Shown piece after piece: positions 11,574 to 22,539 of a DNA stretch of 64,000 nucleotides. The stretch is from Eudorina sp. 2006-703-Eu-15. Its lineage: Eukaryota; Chlorophyta; Chlorophyceae; Chlamydomonadales; Volvocaceae. How positions within the stretch are numbered: the stretch's first letter is position 1; each line of letters opens with the position of its first letter. A model generated the notes under the pieces. It saw only the letters and a list, made by a program, of their open reading frames with translations, was not told the origin of the DNA and ran no database searches. The stretch is from NCBI GenBank assembly GCA_003117195.1, contig BDSI01000021.1, forward strand, positions 1,054,001 through 1,118,000, in the 5' to 3' direction. The position numbers were made by a program, and so were the translations under genes.

Positions 11574-14500
11574 CCCGCCGCCGCTGGGTGAGGAGCCCGC
11601 TGCGCCCGACATGGATGCGGACCTGCGCGGGGGCGGCGGCTGGGCCCAGCCCAGTTGGTCGACGGTGGAGGCCGCCAGCTGCTCTCCCAGCAGCTCTGGG
11701 TGCTCGCGGAGGTACCTGATGGGGGAGGGAGGGAGGGTGGGGGAGAGGGTGGGTGTAGGGGGAGGGTGTAGGGGGAGGGTGTAGGGTATATATATATATG
11801 TGTGTGTGTGTGTAGACATTCAATCTAAACTGCGCTGCTGCCAGAGCAAAGGTCCGGTGAAGAATCAAGGGGTCGGGTGTGGCGGGTACAGGAAATTGGC
11901 AGACATGTTGAGGCTGTGACGCTGCCAGGGTACAGGTCAAGGACAGGGGAGGGGAGGAGGGGGGGAGTCCAGGCGCCAGGGAGGGAGCGCGGCGGCGGGT
12001 CCCCGAGCAGCGGCGGCGGGTCCCCGAGCAGCGGCGGCGGGTCCCCGAGCAGCGGCGGCGGGTCCCCCGAGCAGCGGCGGCGGGTCCCCCGAGCAGCGGC
12101 GGCGGTCTCCCCCCCTCTCACCGGATGACGTCCAACTGGCTGATGACGGCGGTGATGCTGCCGGTGGCATCGAACACAGCCAGGCGGTGGGCGGCGGGCT
12201 TGCCCACAGGGACGAAGGACTCCCTGGCGGGACGGGGCGGAGGGGTCCGGGCCGGAGAGGGGGGGCCCGGCCAAGGAGCGGGGCGGGGCGGGGCGGGGTT
12301 ATAAAAGAAACAGCCCAGACACACCGAGGCCGGGGCGGGGCCGGGGCGGGGCCGGGGCGGGGCCGGGGCGGGGCGGGTTTAAGGGAAGCTCAAACTCACA
12401 CGAAGCGTGAAAGGCACCGGGGGAGGGCGTTTGAGCGCAAAAGCTGCGCGTGGGGTTGGTGGAGTACGAACAGCGGCTGCGCTCCGTCCCCCGTGGCGCT
12501 CATTGCACTGCTCCCCTCCTTCCCCGTGTCACAACCCGTGCCCCCTCCTTCCCCGCAACCCCCCTATCCCGCTGTCCTCCCCATGCGCCCCCTTGCCCCC
12601 CTGGAGTCCGCTCAGTGGGACTGTTGTCTAACCACCTCTCTTGCCCTCCTTCAGCGCCCCTTGTCCCCCCCTCCATGTGCCCCCCCTCCATATGCCCCCA
12701 GCCCCCCCTCCATATGCCCCCCAGCCCCCCCTCCATATGCCCCCTCAGCCCCCCCTCCATATGCCCCCCAGCCCCCCCTCCATGTGCCCCCCCTCCATGA
12801 GGTTCCCCCGCCCCACCTGAGGGCCGTCAGCAGCGACACGTCGCTGTGCACCTGGAACAGCAGTCCACGGTCCTCACTACCTGCGACCCACGGGTCGGCC
12901 CACACAGCAACCATCACACTTCAGGTCCGCCGGGCCCTGACCGCCGGGCCCTGACCGCCGGGCCCTGACCGCCGGGCCCTGACCGCCGGGCCCTGACCGC
13001 CGGGCCCTGACCGCCGGGCCCTGACCGCCGGGCCCTGACCGATGACTGACACGGCGGCACCAACCCTCCGTGGAAGGGGCCGGGTGGAACACACAGGCAG
13101 GGTACGACCGGGAGAGTACGGCCACGTGACTGCCGTACTGCGGGCTCCAGGGCGCTGTTTGCGCTGCCGTGCCTTGGCATATCACGCACGCGGGCCTCAT
13201 CCCCACGAACACACACCCGCACGCCGCACCCACCGGACACGGTGATGAGCGTCTTCTCCGCGAACGCCGGCCCCTCCTTCTCAAGCAGCGTCATCAGTAG
13301 CAGCATATTGCGAGGTAGCTTGCCGTGCTTGTCCTCCATGTCTGAGGGGGTACGGAAGTATGTACGAATGTACGACCGGGCGTGTGTGTGTTTGTGTGTG
13401 TGTTACAGCGAAACTCAAGCGTGGCGGATGGGATGTACATAAGCACATGATGCAAGAGAACAAGGCGGCAATCCTGCCCCGGATGTCATGTCCTTGGTTC
13501 TTGGATCTTGGAAGTGGATGAGGCATCGGCCCCCGGGGTCCTTGCTCGCGCAGGCATTGCTGGTCCTATACGATCTTGTACGGCATACCGTACGGCATAA
13601 CAAGCACGCAGCCACGTGTGCTTCCGTCCGTACAAACGTACGTGTGAGGAAGGCCCTCAGGATGGACTCGACCGTCACCCAGCCGATCAGTTGCGGGGCG
13701 GAGGCGGCGCCGTCGTCGCCGTCGCCCCCTCCCGCCAGGTCCTCCAGCCCGGGCATCACCACCAGGGGGGCAGACAGGATGTGGCGCTTGGCGAGCACCT
13801 GGAGGGCCGCCCCCACGGTGCTGTTGTGCTCCAGGCACTGGCGGGGGCCGCCGGGAGGAGGCACGAGGATATCGGTGTGGAATCGGTGTGAAATTGGTGT
13901 GGAATCGGTGTGGAATCGGTGTGAAATTGGTGTGAAATTGGTGTGGAATCGGTGTGAAATTGGTGTGAAATTGGTGTGGAATTGGTGTGGAATTGGTGTG
14001 AAATTGGTGTGGAATTGGTGTGGAATTGGTGTGAAATTGGTGTAGAATTGGTGTGAAATTGGTGTGGAATTGGTGTGAAATTGGTGTGGAATTGGTGTGA
14101 AAATGGGGAAAATGGAATTTGTAAAATCTGTGTATATGAGTGTCTGCGTTTAGAGAAGAGACCCGGGTGTAGCTCACCTCGTGTGTCAAGCGCGTGTGTG
14201 TATATGAGAGTTTGCGTTTGTATTTTGTGTTTGTGTGTTGGGGGGAAGGGGGCCAGCTGCGGCTGAACCCCAGAGTCGTTGGGGCGGCGGTGGGGTGTGC
14301 GCGAGGAGGGTGATCTTGAACGGCACTGAAGCGCAGGTGTGGGCTGAGAACATCTAGGGCGACGCGCGAGACCTGGAGGAGACCTCGTGCGTTGGTGCGT
14401 GTGTGGTCGCGTGTTTTGCGGCGCTGGCATGTGGGGGTTCGCGCAGGGGTTGCTGTCGGGTTGGGATGTTGGTTGGGTCAGACCTGGAAAGAGACCCTGG

Positions 14501-14954
14501 GAGCAGTGCGAATGTGAAAGGCGTCGGCCCTCGTGAAAAGAGCAGCTTGCAATCACCATAAATGTGTTCACGGAAGGGTGAGAGGAGGGGAGACGCGTTT
14601 GTGTCTTCCTATGAAAGAAACCAGAAACTTGGTAAGGAGGTTACGACTGTGCAAGTGGCATGACCCGAAGAGCGCCGCAGGGAACCCAGGATCGTAAGCG
14701 TCGCATGAATTGCAGTCAGGCATAACGAGCTTTTCGGTACATAGTCGCGCATGTCTAGTGCTCACAGTGGCTTTTCCATGGCACGTCAAATAACACAATC
14801 CGACACACACCCCGCCACTAACATTTCGGTGTTCTATGCTGTGTATGTGTAATCGGATACTCACCACGATATTTTGGTGCTGTGGTATTATCGAGCTCAA
14901 CGGAACACGCGACAGCGCCTCTGTTGCAACGTCAACTGACTCCGAAAGCGCCAT
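9995..14954 (-). CDS. CBS-domain protein, AMPK-gamma/SNF4-like
   Basis: Eight exons are inferred (minus strand): 14865-14954, 13642-13837, 13234-13341, 12817-12880, 12122-12223, 11326-11715, 10417-10789 and 9995-10156. All are in phase and encode 494 aa. CBS-type beta-alpha units are visible. The first runs LSSIIPQHQNIV...STVGAALQVLAKRHILSAPLVV and ends GWVTVESILRAFL. Another ends HRLAVFDATGSITAVISQLD followed by VIRYLREHPELLGE. A third is ASLPAILAYERM...GVSGAPVV...MIANLSMSDLR. The last is VLALLSDNKVHRVYVAA...VITPTDILRALVA. Four such units would form two Bateman modules, which in AMPK-gamma/SNF4 proteins bind adenine nucleotides. The ligand here is inferred only. Gly- and Pro-rich insertions (polyGly encoded at 11528-11590) enlarge the third and fourth units. 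No transit or signal peptide is obvious. The introns are unusually rich in minisatellites. Confidence 0.88.
10790..11010. repeat. G/A-rich irregular repeat (GGGGAGGC) in a CBS-gene intron
   Basis: Irregular GGGGAGGC/GGGAGG copies start immediately after the 5' edge of the exon at 10417-10789. The sense strand is therefore pyrimidine-rich just before the acceptor and may extend the polypyrimidine tract. Confidence 0.7.
11813..11847 (+). repeat. Interspersed repeat, CAGGAAATTGG family, copy 2 (partial)
   Basis: Contains TAGACATTCAATCTAAACTG followed by CGCTGCTGCCAGAGC, the right-hand part of the family. It lies 38 bases before copy 3, in the intron between the fifth and sixth CBS-gene exons. 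Confidence 0.55.
11885..11930 (+). repeat. Interspersed repeat, CAGGAAATTGG family, copy 3
   Basis: GTACAGGAAATTGGCAGACA followed by TGTTGAGGCTG and a GCTGCCAGGG end. It matches copy 1 over most of its length. Confidence 0.65.
11997..12110. repeat. Minisatellite, 20-21-bp unit CCCGAGCAGCGGCGGCGGGT
   Basis: Five nearly identical units inside a CBS-gene intron, followed directly by the exon at 12122-12223. Confidence 0.9.
12655..12800. repeat. C-rich repeat with CCCTCCATATGCCCCC units
   Basis: Seven or so CCCCCCTCCATATGCCCC-like units of varying spacing in a CBS-gene intron, just downstream (on the sense strand) of the exon at 12817-12880. Confidence 0.85.
12928..13041. repeat. Perfect 14-bp minisatellite CCGCCGGGCCCTGA
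   Basis: Eight uninterrupted identical 14-bp units in a CBS-gene intron. The perfect identity suggests recent expansion. Confidence 0.95.
13868..14099. repeat. 11-bp minisatellite GGTGTGRAATY in CBS-gene intron 1
   Basis: About twenty 11-bp units alternate between GGTGTGGAATC/T and GGTGTGAAATT. They fill part of the first intron and begin close to the acceptor of the exon at 13642-13837. Confidence 0.95.
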
Positions 14955-17900
14955 GATCTCCTACCCAATTCAACGCTGAATATAGAGTGTGCCCAGGTCG
15001 GGAAGATCACAGCCGAAGCTCAGTCTGACTTCCGGAGCGCCTACGTACAAACAAATGTTCTCCTTATCTTGTTGCAAAGACTCAGCAGGTTCTAATGTTG
15101 AAGTTCTTATCATAACGCATTGAGTTAGGCTACTTCCTTCGTCTAGTTGCTGTTTCAGTACATGCGCATGTCATGCAGAAAACGCGGCGATCATAAATGA
15201 TCATGATGATCGAACCTCCTACCGGCATGGCAGCGAAGTTGATTTATTTTAATTTTGCCATCTCGTTCACCGACTGTCGGGCCTGCGTCTTGGCGTCTTT
15301 TGGCACCTGCTTCAACGAAGGCAGCAGCACTTGGGGAGACCCGTGGGTCATGTCAGTCCACAGAAGCACCTTCAGCGATTCTTGGAGTATATCTCATCGC
15401 TGCAAGCGTACAAGAAGGGATGCCTTGCTCCCAGATGCTGGTTCTCTGCAGCCTGCACCTGTGCAACCTCGGAAACGTCCGGCTCATTGCATTTCCGGCG
15501 GTCCCCGAGCCGCCTCCCGCCGCCTCCACCTGCGCGGCGTCGCAGCCCAAATACAAAATTCCTTACAACGTCAGCTTCGGATCTGGATCCGGGTCTGGAG
15601 CCCCTTCTCTTTCAGGTGGAACCTCTGAGCCAACACGCGCAGGCAAGATGTTGGCAGCACCTCATGTATGTACGTACGGTAACAGTACGGTAACAGTACG
15701 GTAACAGTACGCATTACTTACAGTACAGCAGGGGCCCCAGGCGATTCGCTCGCCCAAACGAGCCCGACCATTTGCTCCCAACCACTAGACCAATAGAGAT
15801 GCATCACAACCGATATTTGGGTCATTGCTGATTGTATGGCAATGTATCACATAACAACAACGACTCACACCACCTATCCAGGCACCTGGCAACTCAACGC
15901 GGGGCGGCGACCCTTCCAGACGGCTCATGTACGTGTAGGGCCTCGCCCCGTTTGAATGGAGCACGCATCGGGCCGAAAGCGAAAGACGCCCGGTCAGAAT
16001 AATAATCTGCCTTGCCTTGCCAGCCACCAAGCAAGCAGGGCACCCCCTGGACGTGTATGAGCGCTCCGCCGGGGTGGCGGGCGGGCTTCCCCGACCCCCC
16101 GACCCCCGACCCCCCGACTTGATCTCCTGGCTGGAAATCCCTGGGACCAAGAGGGTGGTTGAAACCCTAGCGGACAAACGCGGCCGTACAGATCCGTACA
16201 GATCGCGTGCGTTCGTTAATCTCGACGCGCGGCGCGGGGTCATCGCGGGGTCCGACAAGCACGCCTTGTAGCACGAATCCAAGTCAACGCGGCAGCCATG
16301 CGGCTCGGAAGTGCTCCGAAACTGCCTGCTGGCCACATAGCACTACGCCAGGCATGTCGCATGTCGCCGATGCCCCACGCACGGAATCCATTATAACAAA
16401 CATCATTTATGTCGCCGTGCCGTGCTGCCGTCCCATTTTGCTACTTTGTTCGGCTGTACAAGATATATATGTACGGAGTACGGCAGTTGTGGCACAACAA
16501 CCCAGAGCCCTTACCTACTACCACGACATACCGCGCCTGCTTTCGTTAGTAGTGCTTATCCACCATGAGCATATGTACGGCATTAGTCATCAGCCACGCC
16601 GTGGATCTTCGGTCGGCACGTGATGATGCGGCAGCACACAACAGGTCCCGTGGATGGGCAACGCCCCCGTCCACCAAAAACACCCCTCCCCCCCCGCCAC
16701 ACACACAATGAAGGCCTTCACGAGCCTCCAAACCTGAACGAACTCGGCAGAGTGTACGACACGGGGCGGCCGTACATCCGTACCCTCAAAAAATGTATGG
16801 ACGACCTGCTGGTCCGGGCAAGAGGCGGCATCCCAGCAACTCAGCAACAGCCTGCCGTGCGTACGGGATCCATTACGCGACCACCTGCGCTACTATCCAT
16901 TATCGCCACGAGGACCCCCCAGCCACCACCATCACCACCACCCTCACCACCACCACCACCACCACCACCCTCACCACCACCCTCATCGTCAAACCGTGCG
17001 CGCCTTGCATGTGGCGGGAACGGGGCCGCCACGACCGATGCTTGCTTGCCGGGCGGAGACTGGTGCAGTAAATGAGTGAGCAGGGGCTGGCGAGCGAGGG
17101 GAGCTGCCGGCATAACATGCATGACGTTGAAGTCATTATCTCCATTTCACGAGACGGGGACATGCGTGGTTGGGTTTCCTTGCTGCACACACGTGTGATT
17201 CGCTCGGTCACCCCAGACGCCTGCTGTTCCTCGTGCACCCAGCACAAAACGGGGCGTGATCCATTCAAGAATCGGGGGGCCACAACCGCCAAGAACATCC
17301 CGCGCACTGTTGGGTCGTCTTCATATACTGCCCTGAAATGACCCCTTCCTTTGATAACACGCGCGGGAGATAGAGGTATGTGCTTGTACTGCTCGAGCTG
17401 TCCACCATCCCATCCAGGGCATGGCTCTGTGCCCGGCCGACCAATGCAAGCCGCGGTGCAGCTTAGCAACCCCGCTCTCGGCCCCCAGCTCGCAGATCCC
17501 GGCAAGAATTAGGGCAAAGGAGAATCGGGCCGACGTCCTCCAATGTTGACTCCTAAATGGCCCCAAATGCGATAATGCCGGCGGGGGGACGCCGCGTGGC
17601 GACGGAGGTGCCCCGATCTGCCTGCCTGCCTGTCTGTTTGTCTGTCCGTCTGTCGGTCTGTCCGTCTGTACGGCTTCCCTAATTTGTACGGCCTGAGGAT
17701 CCAAACACTAGGTTATTCAAAACAGCTCTACCCGGCGTTTGTCCTGGCAGACCTGATGACCACTTCTATCTGTACACCTACACCACGATCAAGCAACTAG
17801 GAGTGAGGGGCTATGGCAGCCGTACAATATGTCGTACATGCCGAAGAGTGCTCTTCGCCGGGTGCGTGACTGCCGCGCTTTCGATGTTGCAGCGTAAGAG

Positions 17901-18391
17901 AAACGGCGGCGTGATGGCTGGGGCTTGGAGCTGCGAGTGCGCTCGGGTCACTATCTGCGGCGTTCCGTTCCTCTGCGCTCTGCTTTGGGAGCGGCGCGCG
18001 TGGGGGGCCCCACAAGCAAGACGGGGCGGGGACGGGCGTGACGAGCGCACTGCTCCGGTGAAGATCCCCCACCTACCTATCCACTCAGCAGCCTGGGATT
18101 AAGACGTTATTTGCGCTCTGCTGCAGCACCCCTATAGATAGATCCCCGCAGCTGGCTGAGCCGTTCACACAGAGGCGACCCCTCCGACTCGGGGCCACCT
18201 AGATGCCCGGCCCCTCCATCCCCTCGCCCCGCTCGCTCGCACACGACTCCCGGCGCCGCGCTCTCCTTCCCCCCTCCTCTCTACGCTCCTCTCTCCGCTC
18301 CGCTTGCCCGGAAGAAGCCCACACGCCGCGTGTCAAACGGATGTACGATATGTACAAGCCGTACATCGCATCCCGGCACTTCACCAGCTGG
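14955..18391. other. Intergenic region between the CBS and ABC-transporter genes
   Basis: No supported gene. The left part should hold the CBS-gene promoter and the right end the 3' UTR of the minus-strand transporter. Simple repeats include tandem GTACGGTAACA at 15672-15710, a CCCCCGAC run near 16093-16118, CAC trinucleotides at 16920-16985 and a CTGT/CTGC run at 17620-17670. An exon-like open stretch at about 15410-15620 could not be tied to a start, family or further exons. Confidence 0.55.
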
Positions 18392-21300
18392 TCAGTGCCG
18401 CTTGATGCAGCTGTAGCGAAGGAACACGAAGGCCAGAGCGCGGAAGCCCAGGCCCAACGAGAACATGGCCACGTAGGCGATTGACTTGTACGGCGTGCAG
18501 TAGCCGTCCATGTTGAAGTTGTACTGCATTGTCGTACACGGAGGGCCGTACAGACAGTGCGTGAGCCGGAACTCAAGACCGTACTGCCATGCATGTGCAG
18601 TACTGCGCATTTGACAGGTTGCAGCGGAGATGAAAGAAAAGGGCAACTTCGAAGATCCTAAATTTGCCTCTTGGGTCTCTTACGTTTTTATCAAATTTTC
18701 ACTGTCCCCCGAACCTTTCTCTTTTTCGCCCAGATTCGCGTAGGGACGTAGCCTACTGAGGTGACACCGTGGTGACCGGTACTGCTATCGTACTAGTGCC
18801 GTACACACCTGAAGCTTCATGTAGCTGACCGCTTCCGACGGCGACACGCCGTCCTCTCCGTCGTCCGCCAGCTGCGTGTCCACCCCGCACAGACCGATAC
18901 CCTTGCCCATCATAATGATGGTGTTGCGGTGGTCGTACTGCACGCCGTACAGCCGTACATTCACGGCGAAAGTCAGTCCAGAAGAACGAAGCGCAGTGCA
19001 GCAAACGCCAGCAGCAAACCTTGCACATGGTGATGTAAAGCGTTTGGGGATCTTTTGACGTCACCGCATACGCCAGCCCATGCATGGACCCCAAACCCTG
19101 ATGGAAAATGCATGGCTGTGCCTGGCTTCGCGAACTTGTGAAGCCACTCCCCACTCCCCTCCGCTGTGAAGGGTTTTGGCTTGGCCGGCAGAATTACAGC
19201 CACGCACTCACAAGTCAACGCCGCACTCGCTGCACACCGGGCCCCAGCCTGACCTGGTAGTTACGAAGTTCGTTGATGGTTACGATTTCCATGGCCCAGC
19301 GGTTGTAGCTGAGGGCCATCACCCCCTCCATCAGGGTCCCGCGGGAGGCCGCCACAGTGGGGGTGAGGCCGTTGAGGAAGGCTCCGAAGATGAGCGAGAT
19401 GAACACACCGGCCATGAGCACGTTCTGGGGTGGTAGCAGCGCGGACACCAGGTACGACATACCGCTGGCCCACCAGCACACCTGCGCCGCGCCCGGGGTT
19501 AAAATTGAGAAAAATAAATAAACCCGCAGAACGAACCCGGGCACACCCGGGGGCCCGGGGGTACGACGAGGAGGTACGGCGGGCACGACAAGGTCATGCA
19601 GTGGGGCACACCATGTACGACAAACATTCAGTATCACGGAAATGGAGGGGGATGCTGGGGACTGGGGAGGTGCGTTTGGCGGTGGCGCCAAGCCCCGCCC
19701 TTGCTACTGCCGCGTACTGGTACGACATCGGTACGGTACGACAGTGTACGGTCAAGTACCCAACAGCGTACGGCACTTACGAAGAGGCCCACGACGTAGA
19801 ATTCGCTGAAGGGCATCCGGGGCAAAGTGAGGTAGTAGTAGACCCCTAGGCTGAGCGCCGGTGCGGCGAACACCCAGATCTGGTCGATCAAGTTCTGGGA
19901 CAGGAAGTACGACAGGATGGACATGCCGCTGGCGCACTCCCGCCACAGCAGCACCCTGCGTTTCGTCAGTTGTCGGTTGGCGGTTACTGGGCGGTTGTAA
20001 GGTTGGTTGGGTTCATGAGTCACGCGGGCGGGTCGTGTGAGTGATGCGGCGGTGGGCACGGTGGGATGTGCGTGGGTTGCTCTCCAGGTGCCGTGTCCAT
20101 CACCCGGCTGCACAGCTGCCCAGGCACCCATGCAACCGTTTTGTAAGGTAACCGTTACAAAGGTGACCAACTGCAAATCCCTCACCCACCCGCTGCATCA
20201 AGTCTCCGTTGTCTTTTCTTATCAACCCTTAACCAATCCCCAACCCCCAACCAATCCCCAACCCCCAACCAATCCCCAACCCCCAACCAACCCCCAACCC
20301 CAACTAACCCCCAACCAACCCCCTGCCCAGCCATCCGCGTGCATGGGCTGTCCATCCATACATTGTTCCAGGTTTAGCACAAGGGAAAGCAAGACATGCT
20401 CGAGATCTGTCCAGGTCGTCCAGGTTTCGTTCTAGGCTCGCGGTTCCGCTGCGGTCATGGCCACCCGTTCACCTCCTGGTCAGCTGCCCCCTCTGTCAGC
20501 TGCCCCCTGCCCCCGCCTTTTCATAATAATCAATAATGATGATGTCAACAGTTTACCCCACCTGTTGTTGCTGAAGGTGCGCAGGTGTGTGACGCAGGAC
20601 AGCACCCCCAGACACACCATACACATGACCGCGTTGCTGGGAACTGATGTGATGCCCCAACGGGTACCTGCAGTGGGGCGGTTGGCGGTTGGCGATTGGC
20701 AATTCACGGGGCGGTTACTGGTGGTTGGCGGTTAGCGGTTGGTGGGAAGAGAGGGAGAATCATAAGGGAAGGTATCGAGTACGCCTACAGCATGACCGTT
20801 CAAACCCCGTGGTGCGAGGCAGGGAGCGCAAAATAGAGTTGTTGGGCTTTCCGATTATGAATGATGTTACAGAGGACCCCGAGCGAGGGTCATCGGTGAC
20901 AGCCGTAGCTAGAGTTGTTGTTGGGGGTTCCGATGGTTGTCTATCCACAGCCCCAGACCCCGCTCGCTTGCCGTGCACGAGGCCGATGATGATTGCTGCC
21001 GCCAGCTGCAGCAGAGTGTCCATCACCCGCACGGGCCAGAAACTCCGGGCGTACTTGACACTGCCGCGGCGCAGCAGGCACAGCAGCTGAAGGGGGCGGG
21101 GATGGGGCAGTGGGGCGGGCGGCAGGGCCTCGGGATTTGTGTAGATGTGGAAGGTGCCGATGGCACACGCAAGTGGAGGGCGGGGCACGGCCACAGGGCA
21201 TGCGATGGGCTGGCGAATGGCAAAACCCATGGGCGTGACCCCCCCTTTTGATCCCCTGCCGCCATCGGGCCCCCGTGGCCGCAACCATCGGGCCCTCGTG

Positions 21301-22508
21301 ACCGCAACCGTTGGGCCCTCGTGACCGCAACCGTTGGGGCCCCGTGACCGCAACCATCGGGCCCTCGTGACCGCAACCGTTGGGCCCTCGTGACCGCAAC
21401 CATCGGGCCCTCGTGACCGCAACCGTTGGGCCCTCGTGACCGCAACCATCGGGCCCATGCGACCGTAACCATACGGCGCTCGTGACCGCACCTGGGCGTA
21501 TATGTGCTGTGATTTCCGCGACGAGAGCGCCTCCTCCAGATCCAACTTGTTCACCAGGGCGGCGGCGGTGGCGGGGTAGGCGCCGCCGCCTGTGCAGGAG
21601 GAGGCCTGCGGGGCCGCAGCACATGTGCACACACATAAGAAGGGCGCAGAAGGTGCGCAACAGGGCGCAAAGGGGGCGTAGATGGATGCAAAGGGGTGCA
21701 AAGGGGCGCAAAGGGGCGCACACAAGAGTCGCGGAAGAGTGAAAAGACGTGACCGACTCCACAAGCATGACATTAAGTCTGTGTGGTCGGGACAACGACC
21801 CTGGACCCTGTTAGGGGGGCGAGCTCGCCCCACAAATGCCGATTGACGGCGAATGGACCCGATGAAATGAACCTGCGAGCTGATCAGTAGCGGAGTTGGC
21901 AGCCAGGCCCCCACACCAGCCCCACACCCGCCCCACCCCGGCTCGCCCCTCCTCCGCCTCATACCCACAGCAGCCCGCCGGGCCATTCACCCACCCACCC
22001 ACCCACCCGGGGGTTGTGGGGCATGGTGGTGGCGCTGCGATTGATTATGGTCCGCGGACCTCCCAAAATCGGCGTCGCCTGTCCACTGCTGGCACCGCCG
22101 GTACCGCCCGGCGGGCTGCCGTCGCCGGCCGCGCCCCCGCCGCCGGCAGCCGTCGTGGAGGCGGTGACGGACGCGGCCGTGGCGGTGGGCGTCCCGCGGG
22201 TCTGTCTGGCCAGGGGGCCGCTGGAGCGGCCTACCGGGCAGTGTCGGGGGCAAGTGGATGGGATTTAGGGTTTTGGGTGGATGATTTCCGGAACTCCGGG
22301 GAGAGGTCGACGGGGATCAGTTGACGCACGTACGGTATGCAACGACCCACCATCGACCGAACGAAACAAAAAGGTTACGGTACCTACCCGCTGTCACGGA
22401 CTGCGTGGCCGCCCAGGCGCCTACAAGCGCGTTGGACAGCAGGCTGTTGACGTAGAGGGTGTCCTTGCGGGGCTTGCGGGTGCCGCCGGGCGTGGTGCGC
22501 TCGCCACC

Positions 22509-22539
<31 letters not shown>

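Larger units (their letters stand above)
18392..21086 (-). other. ABC-2-type transmembrane domain of the transporter
   Basis: Exons 20972-21086, 20562-20667, 19781-19955, 19254-19481, 18809-18937 and 18392-18523. Hydrophobic helices include [62 protein letters not shown] and [26 protein letters not shown] and YNRWAMEI correspond to conserved ABCG membrane-domain positions. Upstream exons 21492-21589, 22003-22230 and 22388-22547 link it to the giant exon. Confidence 0.9.

Noticed and set aside
13566..14571. Minus-strand frames with repeated HTNFTPIPHQF-like units
   Set aside because: Translation of the 11-bp minisatellite in CBS-gene intron 1; no start, family or splice support.
15197..15704. 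Overlapping plus-strand open frames, one with an exon-like stretch before a CAG/GTGGAA donor
   Set aside because: No recognisable domain, no partner exon and no poly(A) signal in place.
21262..21485. Regularly spaced repeats resembling a CRISPR array
   Set aside because: Units are contiguous with no unique spacers, and the window is eukaryotic.
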